Shown: one piece after another, positions 11,544 through 23,270 of the stretch
Layout: each line of letters begins with the position of its first letter
Numbering within the stretch: the stretch's first letter is position 1
Source of the DNA: Cladopsammia gracilis
Lineage: Eukaryota; Cnidaria; Anthozoa; Scleractinia; Dendrophylliidae
NCBI GenBank assembly: GCA_022457155.1
Contig: JAJGOT010000322.1
Coordinates: forward strand, 333,501 to 397,500
Length of the DNA stretch: 64,000 nucleotides
Direction: 5' to 3'
Program-made: the position numbers and the translations under genes
The notes under the pieces: generated by a model
Databases searched by the model: none
Seen by the model: only the letters and a program-made list of their open reading frames with translations
Told to the model about the DNA's origin: nothing

Positions 11544-11837
11544 TTAACCCTCGGACGTACACGCAAACGTATACCCCGCCCAACCGTGGTACAAGGGGGG
11601 GGGGGGGGGGGGAGGGGAGGTTGTTGCAAAGTTGCAATATTTCGGAAATATTTTACATCTAATCGGTTGTCGCTAAACTCTACCAAAATGTGTCTCAAGG
11701 ATAAATAAACAGCTACTGAAAACGGCATGTGCTAAACTTAAATGGTCTTGAAAATATCGGAGAAAAACCTTAAGGGGAAGGGGGGGGGGGGGGGGGGGGG
11801 GGGTGGCAACCACCACCCCTGTACGTCCGAGGGTTAA
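11544..11837. mobile_element. 294-bp MITE with long poly-G tracts
   Basis: The ends TTAACCCTCGGACGTAC and GTACGTCCGAGGGTTAA are inverted copies. Inside are two long G runs (about 11592-11615 and 11780-11807). It sits in the intron between Ig exons 2 and 3. No clear target duplication can be read. Confidence 0.65.
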
Positions 11838-11886
11838 TATGTTCTGTGTGATAAAGTTATAATTGTTTTTCTTTTATTGCCTTCAG

Positions 11887-12144
11887 ATTCCCCTCAGAAC
11901 GTCAGAGTCACTGGTCCAGCAGTTGTGGTAACACATCAGACAATAACAATGTCTTGTAGTGCGGATGGGTACCCATATCCGTCCTTCTTTTGGAAATTAA
12001 ATGGCAATGATATAGATGGAGCTAATATGCGAAGTACATTAGTGTTGACAAATGTTAAAGTCAAAGATGCAGGGAATTACACGTGCGGGGCAAGAAATCG
12101 CCTTGGCTCCAAGGAAAGTGCCGTAAAGATGTTGAAAGTTGAAC
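11887..12144 (+). CDS. Ig-domain exon 3
   Basis: This 258-bp exon lies between TTGCCTTCAG and GTAAGT, again phase 1-1 and therefore compatible with exons 1, 2 and 4. It encodes a complete Ig domain of the I-set type: PQNVRVTGPAVV, B-strand cysteine in ITMSCSADGYP, FFWKLNG tryptophan, and DAGNYTCGARN with the second cysteine. This is the best-preserved Ig domain of the four. The next intron (12145-19044) is unusually long because of nested mobile elements. Confidence 0.75.
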
Positions 12145-14446
12145 GTAAGTCGGTGAGATTAATACCTGAAGAGTGGATTACGATAAAAGAAGTTATCCCC
12201 CATGATCTCAATGTTAATTCCCCGTATAGTCTAGGAGCCAGCTCCGAAAAAAAGTCGATTCGTTGCACCCCCTTGCTATATTTGTCTGAATAGCAGAAAA
12301 TGATGGCACAATATCAAAGGAATACGGAATGGCATTTTTTATTGCTGGGACACTGGGACATCACCCCGATATCGGGCATTTTCTACCGGGTACCTTTTAG
12401 TCCCCCTTTGCTAATTATGCAAATTTTAATTCTGCTATGGAGTTTAAAATAACTGTAAAGTGTAGAAAAATTTGGTCCAAGTTCTCCAAACTTGAACACA
12501 ACATTAAACATTAATCATTCTTAGATTTAAGCATATTTCATAGTTGTTTCCTTAGAAACTGTTGCTACGAGACGCAATTAGTTCAGTTCGTAGAGTTACA
12601 TAAATTTTCCATGTTTTAAATCCAAAATGATTTTTGGAAAAGTTGTCTACCAGAGTTGTGTGGCATGATTTTATCACATTTTGTCAACTTAAGTGTTTTT
12701 ATATCTTAGTCTGCTATACATATACGTTATTTATTATTGTTTTCAATCGTCAAATCTCAAAGTTTGATCAACGGACGCTTCAAGACACGCCACAGTCGTT
12801 TACGCTTTCTCGTATTGGAATAACACATATAATGGAATAATACATGAAACCTATAGTCATTAATCACATAGTTATTGAAATAACCATAGCTCCTGGAAGA
12901 GTAAGTAATGTCCAGGATAGGCATCACAAAGTGTCCTCATCTATAAACGTTTCCCATAACACACATAATTCTGTCATATATGAAGTAGTATGAAAATGAC
13001 AAATAACAGTCAAATATGAAGTATTTCTTAAACAATACTTGCGTGTAATCATAAGTGCCAAAATCCCAACTAAACAAACTTATATTCCTCCAAAACAAGC
13101 ATCACTTTTAATAAATTTTCTAATCGTCATCCTCGTTATCACTGGTCTCCTCTAAGCAAAGAGTGTTCTGACAGATTTCGTCGTTCATACACAAGTAGGC
13201 TTCTGTACAGGGTATGCAGTTTGCCTTTCATTGGCACAAGTCGTCTTTCTTGCATGCTGAATGGTTGAATTTGCAGATTTCCTAGACTGCTAGCTGTCCC
13301 TTTTCAGTCAATCAAGCGGGCGAGCTAATCACGAAAACAAGATCGGCGAGCTCTAATTGCCGATCGCATATTTGCTCGCCCGCTCGACTATCCAGAAGGG
13401 AATGCTAGCAGTCTACAGATTTCCAGCTCTAAAAGACTTGTCGGAGCGGGATTTTTCGTCATCAATGCCGTCCTAATATGTTGTGAAAGGCTATAGCTTC
13501 TGGAAGGAAGACTTTCGTTCTTTTCATGTTTCTGACAGAACATCCAACGCAAGGTCTCTTGTGGCGGTTTTATCATAACCGTCACTGGCGTAGAGAACAG
13601 AAAAGGTAATTCACAAGATTCCAAGGTCAGTTTTGTTGGAGGGATCTCATAGCTGTCCTGGGACCCTGGAACTACTGCATAGTGTCTTCAGTGCCTTTCC
13701 CTTGCCGATGGAAGATAACCTGCTCGTGTTGTCACATCGTGTGATAGCATGGAGACTTAGCGGAATCCCATCACGCACTGCACTGCCAAGATTATTCTGG
13801 ATATGTGGATAGGTATGTAACGGATCTTGTGTTGTATGTATTGGTCTTGAACGACAGCTCGTTGCACAGCACAGGTGTAAAGAAGGACACGAAAAGCACT
13901 GCGAAGTCTGTGTCACGGGACTGGATGACGATCCTTCCACAGGATTCTGAAGCTTGTATCTTGTATCTGCCTATTCGTAGTCATTCTGAAGCTCTAACAA
14001 GACTGGCAAGGACGTCTTATGGTTACACTACTTCACCTGCTTCCAGTGATCAATAACCTCTTTCCAGGTCGGATCATCGACTTCTTTTCCATCTCACATC
14101 ACGTATAGCAAAGGAAATGCACTATCGACGTCTTGTCCTCGGCATTACTAATTTATTTGGCCTAGTGCTTCCGGGAGTCTTTCCAGAGTTGATATGGATT
14201 TCAAGCGCGCTGCGCAATCCTTGTCGTTCTCTTTTTTTTACTTTGTTGGAATGTTGGTGGCTTTGAATAACTCTCCCTACTAAGTTTCGCTGTGATTACT
14301 CTAAACAGCTTCTTCAAAAGTGGTTCACCCAGCTAACTTCAGAGATTGCGATCCCATGCCATCGAAGATCAAGGCTGCTTCCAGCTCACTTCTAGGGAGC
14401 CTTCCCTATACGGCTAAAGAAGGCTAACGAACGACCAAAGAAGCTT

Positions 14447-15930
14447 ATGTCAGCATGATTACTTCCTTCTCTTCTGCATCTCTGATATTGCCCTTCTTGA
14501 ACAAAGATGCAATTGTCATCACATCAGCCTTTGTAACTTTATCCCAAAAATCAAAGGCATCGCGCTGGGAAGCATTTTGGATGCAAATTCTTACACTCAG
14601 GCTGCCCCGGCTGTTTAGCGACTATAATTTGGTCTGCTTTCTCAGTTGGCATCACTAACCTAGTCGCAATATTGAGGAATGTAGCTGGTTCCTCGTTTTC
14701 CCAAACCAGATGAAAGGGGTTTAATTTCTGAACATCCATGTTATCCCGTATTTTCCATAGCCCTCCGGCTTCCTCGACGTCGTACATCTACTTGATGGCA
14801 GCATTAACTGCAGTCCTTTCGTGGCTTGTAAGAAACCACCTATCAAGTGCAGCAGAATTTGTGGAAATGCCAGTTATGATATGCGGTTTGTTCAAACCCA
14901 TAACTGTCCAAACCTGGAAGAAAGGCGGTTCCAACCTGCTGACGCCGTAGTTTCCCTTCTCAAATTTTCGATGCACTTGTGGAGCCATAGTTGGTAGCAA
15001 CCTCATGTCAGAAATATATACTAGATGTCATCTAAGAAAACAAGAATTACTTCGCCCGGGGACGTCCTCGGTAACACTTGCGGCTGGGCCGGCTTACGCG
15101 CTTGGCCCTGAGGGTTCCCATTCGACCCTTGAAGGAGTACCGAAGCCGGATGACTGCCGCAGATTCCGGACACCAGCACGATGTCATACAATCCAATTTT
15201 TTCAAACATTTTGCCAATCACAGGAAGTTAATTTAGCGCAACCTGAAAGCCTCAGTTCCAAACGCATAACAGTATTTTTCCTACGCTTTAGAGTAAAAAA
15301 AATCTAGACAAAGGTAATGACAGTGTTTCTGTTGTAGGCTGACCATCATGTTCTGGGCATTTTTCATTAACGTATATATATGGTACTGTAATCTATATCT
15401 GAAGCGTTTATCATGGGTCGCTCTCCAATAGATGTGCCGGTGGTGGAGACTGAGAGGACATTCCTTAAACGCACTCCAGTTTGGTAGGGGCTGGTGATCA
15501 CTTTGACGCAGAGGGCCGCTATGAAACATGCTTTGGTTTTTAGACGACAAAGGATCCAAGTGAAGTCGATTCGGACGGATGGATCGGAGAGGACCACCTA
15601 GTCACTATAAGGACCATTGCTGCTGGATCTTCTCCCAGTACAACACCTACCATTGTCGACCGTCGTCCGTGAGTGCTGAACACGAGCACAGGCTCCACAG
15701 CTGACTGACTTGGCAGAGGTATTCCTTTATAGGAGTGATCAGCAAATAATGCTGCTTTTGGTTTGGCCAGTATTGTTCCTTTGAAACAACACCATAGTCG
15801 TGGCAAGCGTTGTTCCCATCCCATCTTTCCATGTCGATGTTATCTCCGGCAAGCTGTATAAACGGGCTAGGCATAAATTAGAGGGCGTCGCAACCCTTTT
15901 GCTGTAATGACTTCGCGATAATTCCATATG
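14447..15930 (-). pseudogene. Decayed coding region inside the long-TIR element
   Basis: Several minus-strand reading frames look coding-like and run in a consistent order: AGDNIDMERWDGNNACHDYG (about 15850), STHGRRSTMVGVVLGE (about 15665), FFQVWTVMGLNK and RWFLTSHERTA (about 14810-14930), then VTKADVMTIASLFKKG (about 14510). Frameshifts and stops separate them. I recall related multi-copy mobile genes from coral genomes but cannot name a family. A transposase of the surrounding TIR element is possible but no catalytic motif was identified. Confidence 0.4.
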
Positions 15931-17010
15931 CAGTAGTGGTGTCTATGATGTTGATCTGAATAACGAACAATTACGGCTTGAGGCAATGTTGTATACACCG
16001 AATGCAAATATGGCCGTCAGGCAGTTTTTTGTTTAGCCAAGCTTTCAGCGAATTAATGATATCACAGAAACAAGTGCTGCTAAATGTGTCATCTTGCAAA
16101 GTTTGAGTGTTTGTGGTTAAACGGTTGCAAAGTTATGGCTCACTGAAATTTTAAGCATTTGTATGAGAAACGACATTATAGCCTCCCTAGCCTCGCTTTC
16201 ATGTTTTCCCCAAAATTTGATTGGCTATAACTTCTCCTTAAATAAGACTATGGCCTTGAAAATGCACACAATGACTTATTCTGACCTGGCATTATCATTA
16301 TCAATTTCTTTTCTTTTCTTGAGAAACTGTCCAAACAAAAAATTGTTGGACGGCCATATTTGCATTCGTATTATCGTCGCGTCGTACTGCCTCAGCCTGC
16401 GCCGGTTAATGATGAGCACTAGGCTTTCTATCCCTGTTTAAATAGTTTAATACTGCAGACACTGAGTTGGCCTGAATTCAGTTTTGTATGAGAAACAACA
16501 GCTGACGACAAACAACCGGGCGTAAAAGGTTTGTTTTTCGAAAGAATGCTGGCGCATTTATAAGTTCATAAAAGAAAAAAAGTTCAATAAGTAAAGATGT
16601 ACATATAGACAAAATTCACGCTTTAAAACTGGAACTGAAAACGTAACACCAATTGATTTTGATTTGCATTTCAGTTGACAAAATAGGACAAAATCCGTAC
16701 GTCTTTTCAATTTCAGAGAGCGTAGAAAATTCCTATAATTCTCCTAGCAACAGTTACGAAGAACAGTCGAAAACACTCCCAAATCAAAGATTGACGTATG
16801 TTTGATGTGATGTCTAAGTTTGGCTTATTTGGACCAAATATTGTGCACTTTACAATTAATTGAAACTCCATGGCAGAATTCAGATTTGCATATTAATTAG
16901 CGAAGTGTGGCAAAAAGGTACCCGGTAAAAACTGCCTGATATTGGCGTGATGTCCCACTGGCCAATCAATAAAGGATGTCAATCTGTATTCCTGAGATAT
17001 TGTGCTATCA

Positions 17011-18225
17011 TAAAGATTTTTATTCTTGGGCCATCGAAGTTTGATGAGAAATAGAACACAAACCGCGGTGATAAACATATTAAACTTATTCATTTTTGAT
17101 AAAAACTCGACGTTTCGTATGCTACTACATACATTTTCAAAAGTGACCGTTAGTGTTAAAAAACTATATACTAATATAGTAGTAAAAAGGGACTGGGACC
17201 GAGATTAAGTACAAAACTTAACAGTTGATCTATAAAAAGAAACAGCTAATTAATAAAGCATCAGCTTCTCGCTACTGACGTTTGCATTAAGAGCTGGCTT
17301 TAGTTCTTGTATAAACAATGTTTCTTTGATTTTACAGCGGAAATCAGTTTTACCCGACGCTACGATATCAAAATAATCCCACTTGATGTTGTGTCCAGTG
17401 GTGTTAACATGGTCAGCAATGGCTGATGTGCGGTCATCCTTAGCGAGGGCCTTAAAATGCTCAGTTTTTCTTTCACATTAATGATGTTATAAACAGAAAC
17501 ATTAACAAGTCAAACAACCATGTCTCCACTGTTCCTAAGAAATATATTATTATCCTGCTACCTTATTTAGGTTTACATAGCAACCAAATCTCTAAACGTC
17601 TTAAATCTTGTGTATACAATTTTTACTCTTGTGTCAACCTTAAAATTATTTTTCAAAACACTCGCCGCATCAAATCTTTCTTCCCGTACAAGGACCGCTT
17701 AAATCGTTCTCAACAGTCTAAAATTATTTACAAAGCCAGTTGTTGGGATTGTGAAGAATTTTACATTGGTAAAACTAAACGACGGCTTCATGATAGAAAA
17801 ACTGAGCATTTTAAGGCCCTCGCTAAGGATGACCGCACATCAGCCATTGCTGACCATGTTAACACCACTGGACACAACATCAAGTGGGATTATTTTGATA
17901 TCTTAGCGTCGGGTAAAACTGATTTCCACTGTAAAATCAAAGAAACATTGTTTATACAAGAACTAAAGCCAGCTCTTAATGCAAACGTCAGTAGCGAGAA
18001 GCTGATGCTTTATTAATTAGCTGTTTCTTTTTATAGATCAACTGTTAAGTTTTGTACTTAATCTCGGTCCCAGTCCCTTTTTACTACTATATTAGTATCG
18101 TTTTTTAACACGAACGGTCACTTTTTGGAAAATGTATGTAGTAGCATACAAAACGTCAAGTTTTTATCAAAAATGAATAAGTTTAATATGTTTATCACCG
18201 CGGTTTGTGTTCTATTTCTCATCAA
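17011..18225 (+). mobile_element. 5'-truncated Penelope-like element with inverted arms and a 12-bp target duplication
   Basis: The insertion is bounded by ATTGTGCTATCA on both sides (16999-17010 and 18226-18237). The right arm (about 17790-18225) is mirrored by an inverted left arm (about 17040-17470), so the element is a partial head-to-head dimer. Only the C-terminal endonuclease end of the Penelope protein is present; the reverse transcriptase is missing. It inserted into the right arm of the long-TIR transposon. Confidence 0.75.
17531..18016 (+). pseudogene. GIY-YIG endonuclease end of a Penelope-like element
   Basis: An open frame without its own start reads ILLPYLGLHSNQ, FFPYKDRLNRSQQ, then the GIY-YIG signature IYKASC..CEEFYIGKTKRRLHDRKTEH, and ends KPALNANVSSEKLMLY with TAA at 18014-18016. 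In Penelope-like retroelements this domain nicks target DNA for target-primed integration and follows the reverse transcriptase, which is absent here. Part of the 3' half (from KTEHFKAL on) is also present inverted at about 17040-17470. The frame is still open, suggesting a fairly young, 5'-truncated insertion. Confidence 0.75.
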
Positions 18226-19044
18226 ATTGTGCTATCATTTTTTGATATTTAGACAAATATAGCACGAGGGTGCAACGAAATTCCTTTTTATAGGCCCATT
18301 TCAGACTTGGCTCCTAGACTAGTACATTAATCTCCTGTACCATCAGAAGTCTCTAAATTTTACAGCTAGAGAATTTCACGGCCTTGTGTAGCCCCCCCCC
18401 CCCCCCCCCCCCTTACCCCTGGGGGGAGAGTACTCTCATATATAAGCTGTATGGTTATGCACCGCTGTGAAAAGTATGATTTTTAAACAGTTTAGTTTGG
18501 GGTAGGGTAAAGAAATCAGAGAATTTTGGTTTAGAATACGTTATCTCATTTCCCGGGAAATTAATCAGTGGTATGAAGATACAGTTTCTAAAAAATAGCG
18601 AATGGGATAGGGTTGGGATTTCGAGTGCCTATAGTCTAGCATAGGGTTGTGAAATCGGTAGCTGAACGTTATAATTATCTGGTGCAGAGTAAGGGTTTCA
18701 GAATCCCTGCGGCACACCACCTCCCAAAATATACAGAGTTCCCCCCCCCCCCCCCCTCTGTTCTCCGTCTTGAGGTACGCTTAATAAAAACCCTCCAAAC
18801 CTGATCGACGCAAAGCTGTTGGTGACCAACCGAGATACATAAAATCCCCAACTTTAACTTTTGCTGCAGATTCAATATACTTGCAACGTAAGGCCAGGAT
18901 GGAACTGCTGGAGAACAATAATTGTTAAGCAATCTATTGAGTATACGTTTTGCTAGTGCTGTTAGTTGGTTTCAGTCTTTTGGGAAATGAATGTTTTTTA
19001 TTCTTCCCAGTGTGAAAGAGGTAATTTTGTTGGTATTGTCTCAG

Positions 19045-19317
19045 ATCAACCTACTTTTACGACTTTCACGGCGGGAACTCCAGGAAACTCTGTAATACAA
19101 GGAACAACCGTGACTCTTACATGCAGTGCAGATGGTTACCCCGCTCCCACGTACACTATCAGACACGGGCCAAATATAGTGGTGACACAACAAAGCAAGA
19201 CAGGGAGGTACGTGATCAACAATATACAGCTCAATGCCGAGAAAGAGTCGTACGTCTGTGTGCCATCAAATAAAGTCGGAGATGGGCAAAATAAAGAACT
19301 CGTGATCACCGTCCAAG
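19045..19317 (+). CDS. Ig-domain exon 4
   Basis: This 273-bp exon lies between TATTGTCTCAG and GTCAGT, again phase 1-1, so it can splice in frame to exon 3 across the 6.9-kb intron. It encodes an Ig domain: PTFTTFTAGTPG, GTTVTLTCSADGYPAPT with the B-strand cysteine, and KESYVCVPSNKVG with the F-strand cysteine. The core tryptophan is not present (TYTIRHG). SCSADGYP in exon 3 and TCSADGYP here are nearly the same, suggesting the domains arose by duplication. No further exon was recognised before the SINE that follows. Confidence 0.72.
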
Positions 19318-19392
19318 GTCAGTGCTGTCATTTGCCGCCCTGCCTCTGTGTAAAGGAAAAAAATTAAAGCACCAATACTGCAAATAAGTAAG

Positions 19393-20400
19393 AAGCGCGG
19401 TGGTGTAGCGGTAAGCGCGTCGGACGTTCAACCTGAAGGTCGGGGTTCGAGCCTGGTCTCTGCCGTCAATTTGTTTCGTTACTCAGGTAAATTAAGGCAT
19501 GGGCCTCCAATTATTTCGCCCAAAAAGTGACTGGGTGGTCTATCTTCTGAGGCTTTATTTGTAACAGCGTATATATTTGCAAGGCTAATACGTTTGCAAT
19601 TATTGTCAGTTTGACATGCACATAATATGCAAATTAGGTCACGTGACTTATCGCGGCCACAAAGCCTTTAAAAATCTGCGAAAATAGCACCAGTTTATAC
19701 CAACAGTAATCTGTTTTTACTGCTCCCAAATGGTTCACAAAGTCAACAACCAAAGATCAGTACCTTGACCTTTTGAAATATTTTATTAATTTTGAAAATA
19801 AACGACATTTTGTACTTGTGCTCAGTCCACACATACACGTAATTTAAGTTTTTCACACTTTTGTTTTGATAAAAGGCCGGGCACAGAAATGATGTACTTA
19901 ATACGCAAAACATTATAATCCTAAAGGCAGCTTCCGGTAAATAAGAAAAACTGTTGCCATTTTGCTTAATAGAATTTTGAGCTAAAAATAACCCTGACAG
20001 GTCACGTGACTTAATTTGCATACGTCATGTACGTCTATATGACAACATTGTCAAACGTATTAATCTGGCAAAGTTTTACGTTTGTATAGCTTAATCCTCA
20101 GAAGATAGACCACCCCCTCACTTTTTGGGCGAAATAAGTAGCCAGCCTTAATTTACCTGAGTAGACAGGAAACGTTGCTCCACGTTGTCTCTCTACACCC
20201 AGCTGTATAAATGGGTACCGGCGATCGACATAATGCTGGGGGATAACCTTGCGATGGGCTAGCATCCCATCCAGGGGGGAGTAGTAATACTCTCAGTCGC
20301 TTCATGCATGATACAGATACCGGGTTAAGCTCCGGCAGTTGTGAGCCATTAGGCTTGTGAAGATTGACCTTTATCTTACCGCTGTAAATAAGCAAAATCT
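19393..20400 (+). mobile_element. tRNA-derived SINE split by a MITE
   Basis: The head reads GTGGTGTAGCGGTAAGCGCG with a B-box-like GGGTTCGAGCCTGG, followed by CTCTGCCGTCAATTTG. The body resumes after the MITE at 20162 with TGTCTCTCTACACCCAG, CATCCCATCCAGGGGG and CCGGGTTAAGCTCCGGC. The same family is seen whole, on the minus strand, at 22968-23270. It is not a functional tRNA gene. Confidence 0.75.
19482..20161. mobile_element. 680-bp MITE with TA target duplication, nested in a SINE
   Basis: The left end CTCAGGTAAATTAAGGC is the inverse of the right end GCCTTAATTTACCTGAG, and the arms stay alike for about 75 bp (TTTCGCCCAAAAAGTGA, GGTGGTCTATCTTCTGAGG). An inner inverted pair around GTCACGTGACTTA extends the symmetry. 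TA flanks it at 19480-19481 and 20162-20163, which suggests a Tc1/mariner-like mobiliser. It is non-coding. Confidence 0.8.
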
Positions 20401-20756
20401 ACTGTCATGAATTTTTAGTGTCTTTAGCTCAGGATGTATGGGCAGGATGGAAATTGAGTGCAACAGGAGAAAATGCAACTGTAAAAAGTTGGGCGAACTC
20501 ATGTGTCCGTTAAAATGAGAGATGCGGGTGCTGAGGATTCTGTGAATTTTAAGGTCGGGATACGGGTTAACGAGAAGCGGCGGTATGCGGGAACGTATTG
20601 AAAACTACGCCAGACTCGCTCCACACCAAAGCGGGAAGACGAATTGAAGAAACTTATTTCGCACCCTTATATCGTCCCTTTGGTGTTTTATAAACATTTT
20701 ATATATGTTTTGTTTTTATATTGTTATTATTTTTATATTATTCGAGAAAATTTAAT

Positions 20757-21062
20757 CATGTTTTCATGATTATGGCCAGGAGCATATTTATTATCTTGAA
20801 ACAGGAAGAAAAAAAATCACCAAAACTGAGTTATAAACGCAAAGAAATATGAACTAAAAATAAAGGGCTAAAAACTCAACATTCCACCAGAATGGCAATT
20901 TTGATTTTTTGACAGTCTATCGCGGAATTAAATTTAATGAACTTTAATCCACTTCCATCCTTGTGATCCTGCACTTTTTCTCCTAAACTACTGCTTCTGT
21001 TTTGCTCTATAGAATCGTTTTATCCAATTTAATTGTATATTTGGTGAGATTTCAGTCTCTTT
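20757..21062. repeat. Dispersed 300-bp repeat, copy A
   Basis: This block (TTATGGCCAGGAGC, CAAAGAAATATGAA, AATCCACTTCCATCCTTGTG, TTGCTCTATA) is about 75-80% alike, by eye, to 41697-41993 in the same orientation. No gene is seen in 20401-21194. Confidence 0.65.
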
Positions 21063-21194
21063 AATCGATTTGATTTGCTATTTTAGGCCTAGGCCAACGG
21101 GAGGGGTAGAGGTTTATACTATAGACTCTATTCTATCTGTTGCTTTTCTTGTTCCTTTTTAAAATATGTTCTGCACGATGTTGATGACTGCAAT

Positions 21195-22170
21195 GCGCAA
21201 CATAATAAACCGCACCACAGGAAGGCACAGTTCAATAGCTTTTATTTGAATGGTCACACTCTATGATTTCATTCACAGGCTCAGTTAGACTCAAAAGTTT
21301 GAATCGCCTTGTACAGCATAACAAACAGTACCACAGGAAAGTACTACTCAGTAGCTTTCATTTGTCACACTTTAGGATTTCATCCACAGACTCAAAAGTT
21401 AGAACCCATTTTATACAGCGTAGAAAACATTACCACAGGAAAGTACTGCTCAGTAGCTTTCATTTGAATGGTTACACTTTAGGATTTCATCCACAGACTC
21501 AAGAGTTAGAACCACCTTGTACAGCATAATAAACAGTACCACAGAAAAGTACTGCTCAACTGATGGTTTTCATTTGAATGGTCAGTCACGCTTTAGGATT
21601 TCATCCACAGAATCAAAAGTTACAACCACCCTGTACAGCATAATAAACAGTACCACAGGAAAGTACTGCTCAGTACCTTTCATTTGAATGGTCACACTTT
21701 AGGGCTTCATCCACAGACTCAAAAGTTAGAACCACCTTGTACAGCATAATAAACAGTACCACAGGTAGGTACTGCTCAATAGCTTTCATTTGAATGGTCA
21801 CACTTTAGGATTTCATCCACAGACTCAAAAGTTAGAACCATCTTGTACAGCACAATAAACAGTACCACAGGAAAGTACTGCTCAATAGCTTTCATTTGAA
21901 TGGTCACACTTTAGGATTTCTCCTACAGACTCAAAAGTTTGAACCATCTTGTACAGCACAATAAACAGTACCACAGGAAAGTACTGCTCAATAGCTTTCA
22001 TTTGAATGGTCACACTTTAGGGCTTCATCCACAGACTCAAAAGTTAGAACCACCTTGTACAGCATAACAAACAGCACCACATGAACGTTCTTAGTGCTGA
22101 ATAATTAACTTTCATTTGAATGGTTACACTTTACTGACTTTAGGGTTTCATCCGCAGACTCGAACGTTCG
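21195..22170. repeat. Minisatellite, about nine copies of a 100-115 bp unit
   Basis: Each unit contains CAGTACCACAGGAAAGTACT, GCTTTCATTTGAATGGT, CACACTTTAGGATTTCATCC and ACAGACTCAAAAGTTAGAAC. Starts are near 21197, 21317, 21418, 21524, 21638, 21745, 21847, 21955 and 22062. The outer units are the most diverged. It ends where segmental copy 2 begins. Confidence 0.9.
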
Positions 22171-22967
22171 GTAAAACCTTGTAATTTATCATTGAGGGAT
22201 TACCGATGATTTTTGCATCCTATCCGTGTCAGAGCACTATGCGAGCAGAGGTTATTTTTTCGCCCTTAAATGTGCCGGCGTGCACGCGTTCAATCAGTCC
22301 TGGTATATTTCCCATGTATTGCACTGTTTACAACCTTTTCTTAGAACAGAGTGCGGGATATTGAGCGTCAAACAGAAGAATTCCCCAAACCATACCTTCT
22401 GCGACGATCGTCTCAGGGAGACTGTAAAGAATGGGTACATTCTTGAGTTTATTCAGTGAAATGAAACATTCAAGGACCACGCAAAATTTCACACAATAAT
22501 ATCACCATTTTATTATTCTTCTCTGTATTTTATCGTTACATTTGTTTGGCAAAAGTCACAGAATATATATGACGCTACTTGTACGTTACCAAATAAAAGA
22601 CAACAATATATTGCGAATCACGGGTAAAAAATACATGTGCAAGAAAGTGATATCTGTTTTCTTTTTTCTCAAGTTAAAATCTTAACAGACTTAATGTTTA
22701 CAACTGTCACAAAATATAGATCACAAGATAACACCAACTACCAAGATCAAATTGTGAATGAAAATGAAAAGAATTAAAAATATATATTGTCTTACATGCA
22801 AGGAACAAATTTGCCGATTCAATTTTGCAACTAATATAATACGTCCCTCTTAGCAGCTATGTCTATTTTCAAATGATGCAACAAACAGCTTCAAATAAAT
22901 AATGCCCTAGCTAACTGATTCAATTTGAACCAACCCAAAATGCTCAAAATTGAAAAATTCTTTTATG

Positions 22968-23270
22968 CCATGTAAGTAGTAAAGTCGCACACGAGCCAGA
23001 TGGCCCACACGGCCGGAGCTTAACCCGGTTTCTGTAGCATGAAGCGACTAGGAATACTGCTACTCCCCCCTGGATGGGATGCTAGTCCATCGCAGGGTTA
23101 CCCCCAGCATTTTGTCGCCGGTACCCATTTATACACCTGGGTGGAGAGAGACAGAGTGGAGTAAAGTTTCTTGTCTAAGGAAACAACACGACGGCAGAGA
23201 CCAGGCTTCGAACCACCGACCTTCAGGTTGAAAGTCCGACGCGCTAACCACTAGACCACCGTGTCTCCGC
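22968..23270 (-). mobile_element. Full-length tRNA-derived SINE inside segmental copy 2
   Basis: Read on the minus strand it starts GACACGGTGGTCTAGTGG, has TGGTTCGAAGCCTGG as B box, and continues to CCGGGTTAAGCTCCGGCC and a CGTGTGCGACTT tail. The corresponding position in copy 1 (about 5705-5712) is empty, so the insertion postdates the duplication. The target duplication is too short to read (possibly ATG). Confidence 0.85.

Larger units (their letters stand above)
12224..18325. mobile_element. Long-TIR DNA transposon remnant in the Ig-gene intron
   Basis: About 350 bp starting at 12224 (GTATAGTCTAGGAGCCA) matches, inverted and imperfectly, a right arm from about 16735 to 18325 (ends GGCTCCTAGACTAGTAC). 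Shared landmarks are TACCGGGTACC, GGGACATCAC and ATGGAGTTT in the left arm, with their complements in the right arm. The right arm is split by a Penelope-like insertion (17011-18225). The interior carries decayed minus-strand coding. Without the insertion the element is about 4.9 kb. Target duplication is unclear. It is old, judging from arm divergence. Confidence 0.65.

Noticed and set aside
15005..15307. 100-codon plus-strand frame in the Ig-gene intron
   Set aside because: It overlaps the better-supported minus-strand decayed gene and has no splice signals or motif.
19396..19470. tRNA gene
   Set aside because: A- and B-box-like sequences are present, but the cloverleaf is degraded and the sequence continues into a known-type SINE body.
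21195..22170. CRISPR array
   Set aside because: Units are contiguous, diverging tandem copies without unique spacers, in a eukaryotic setting.
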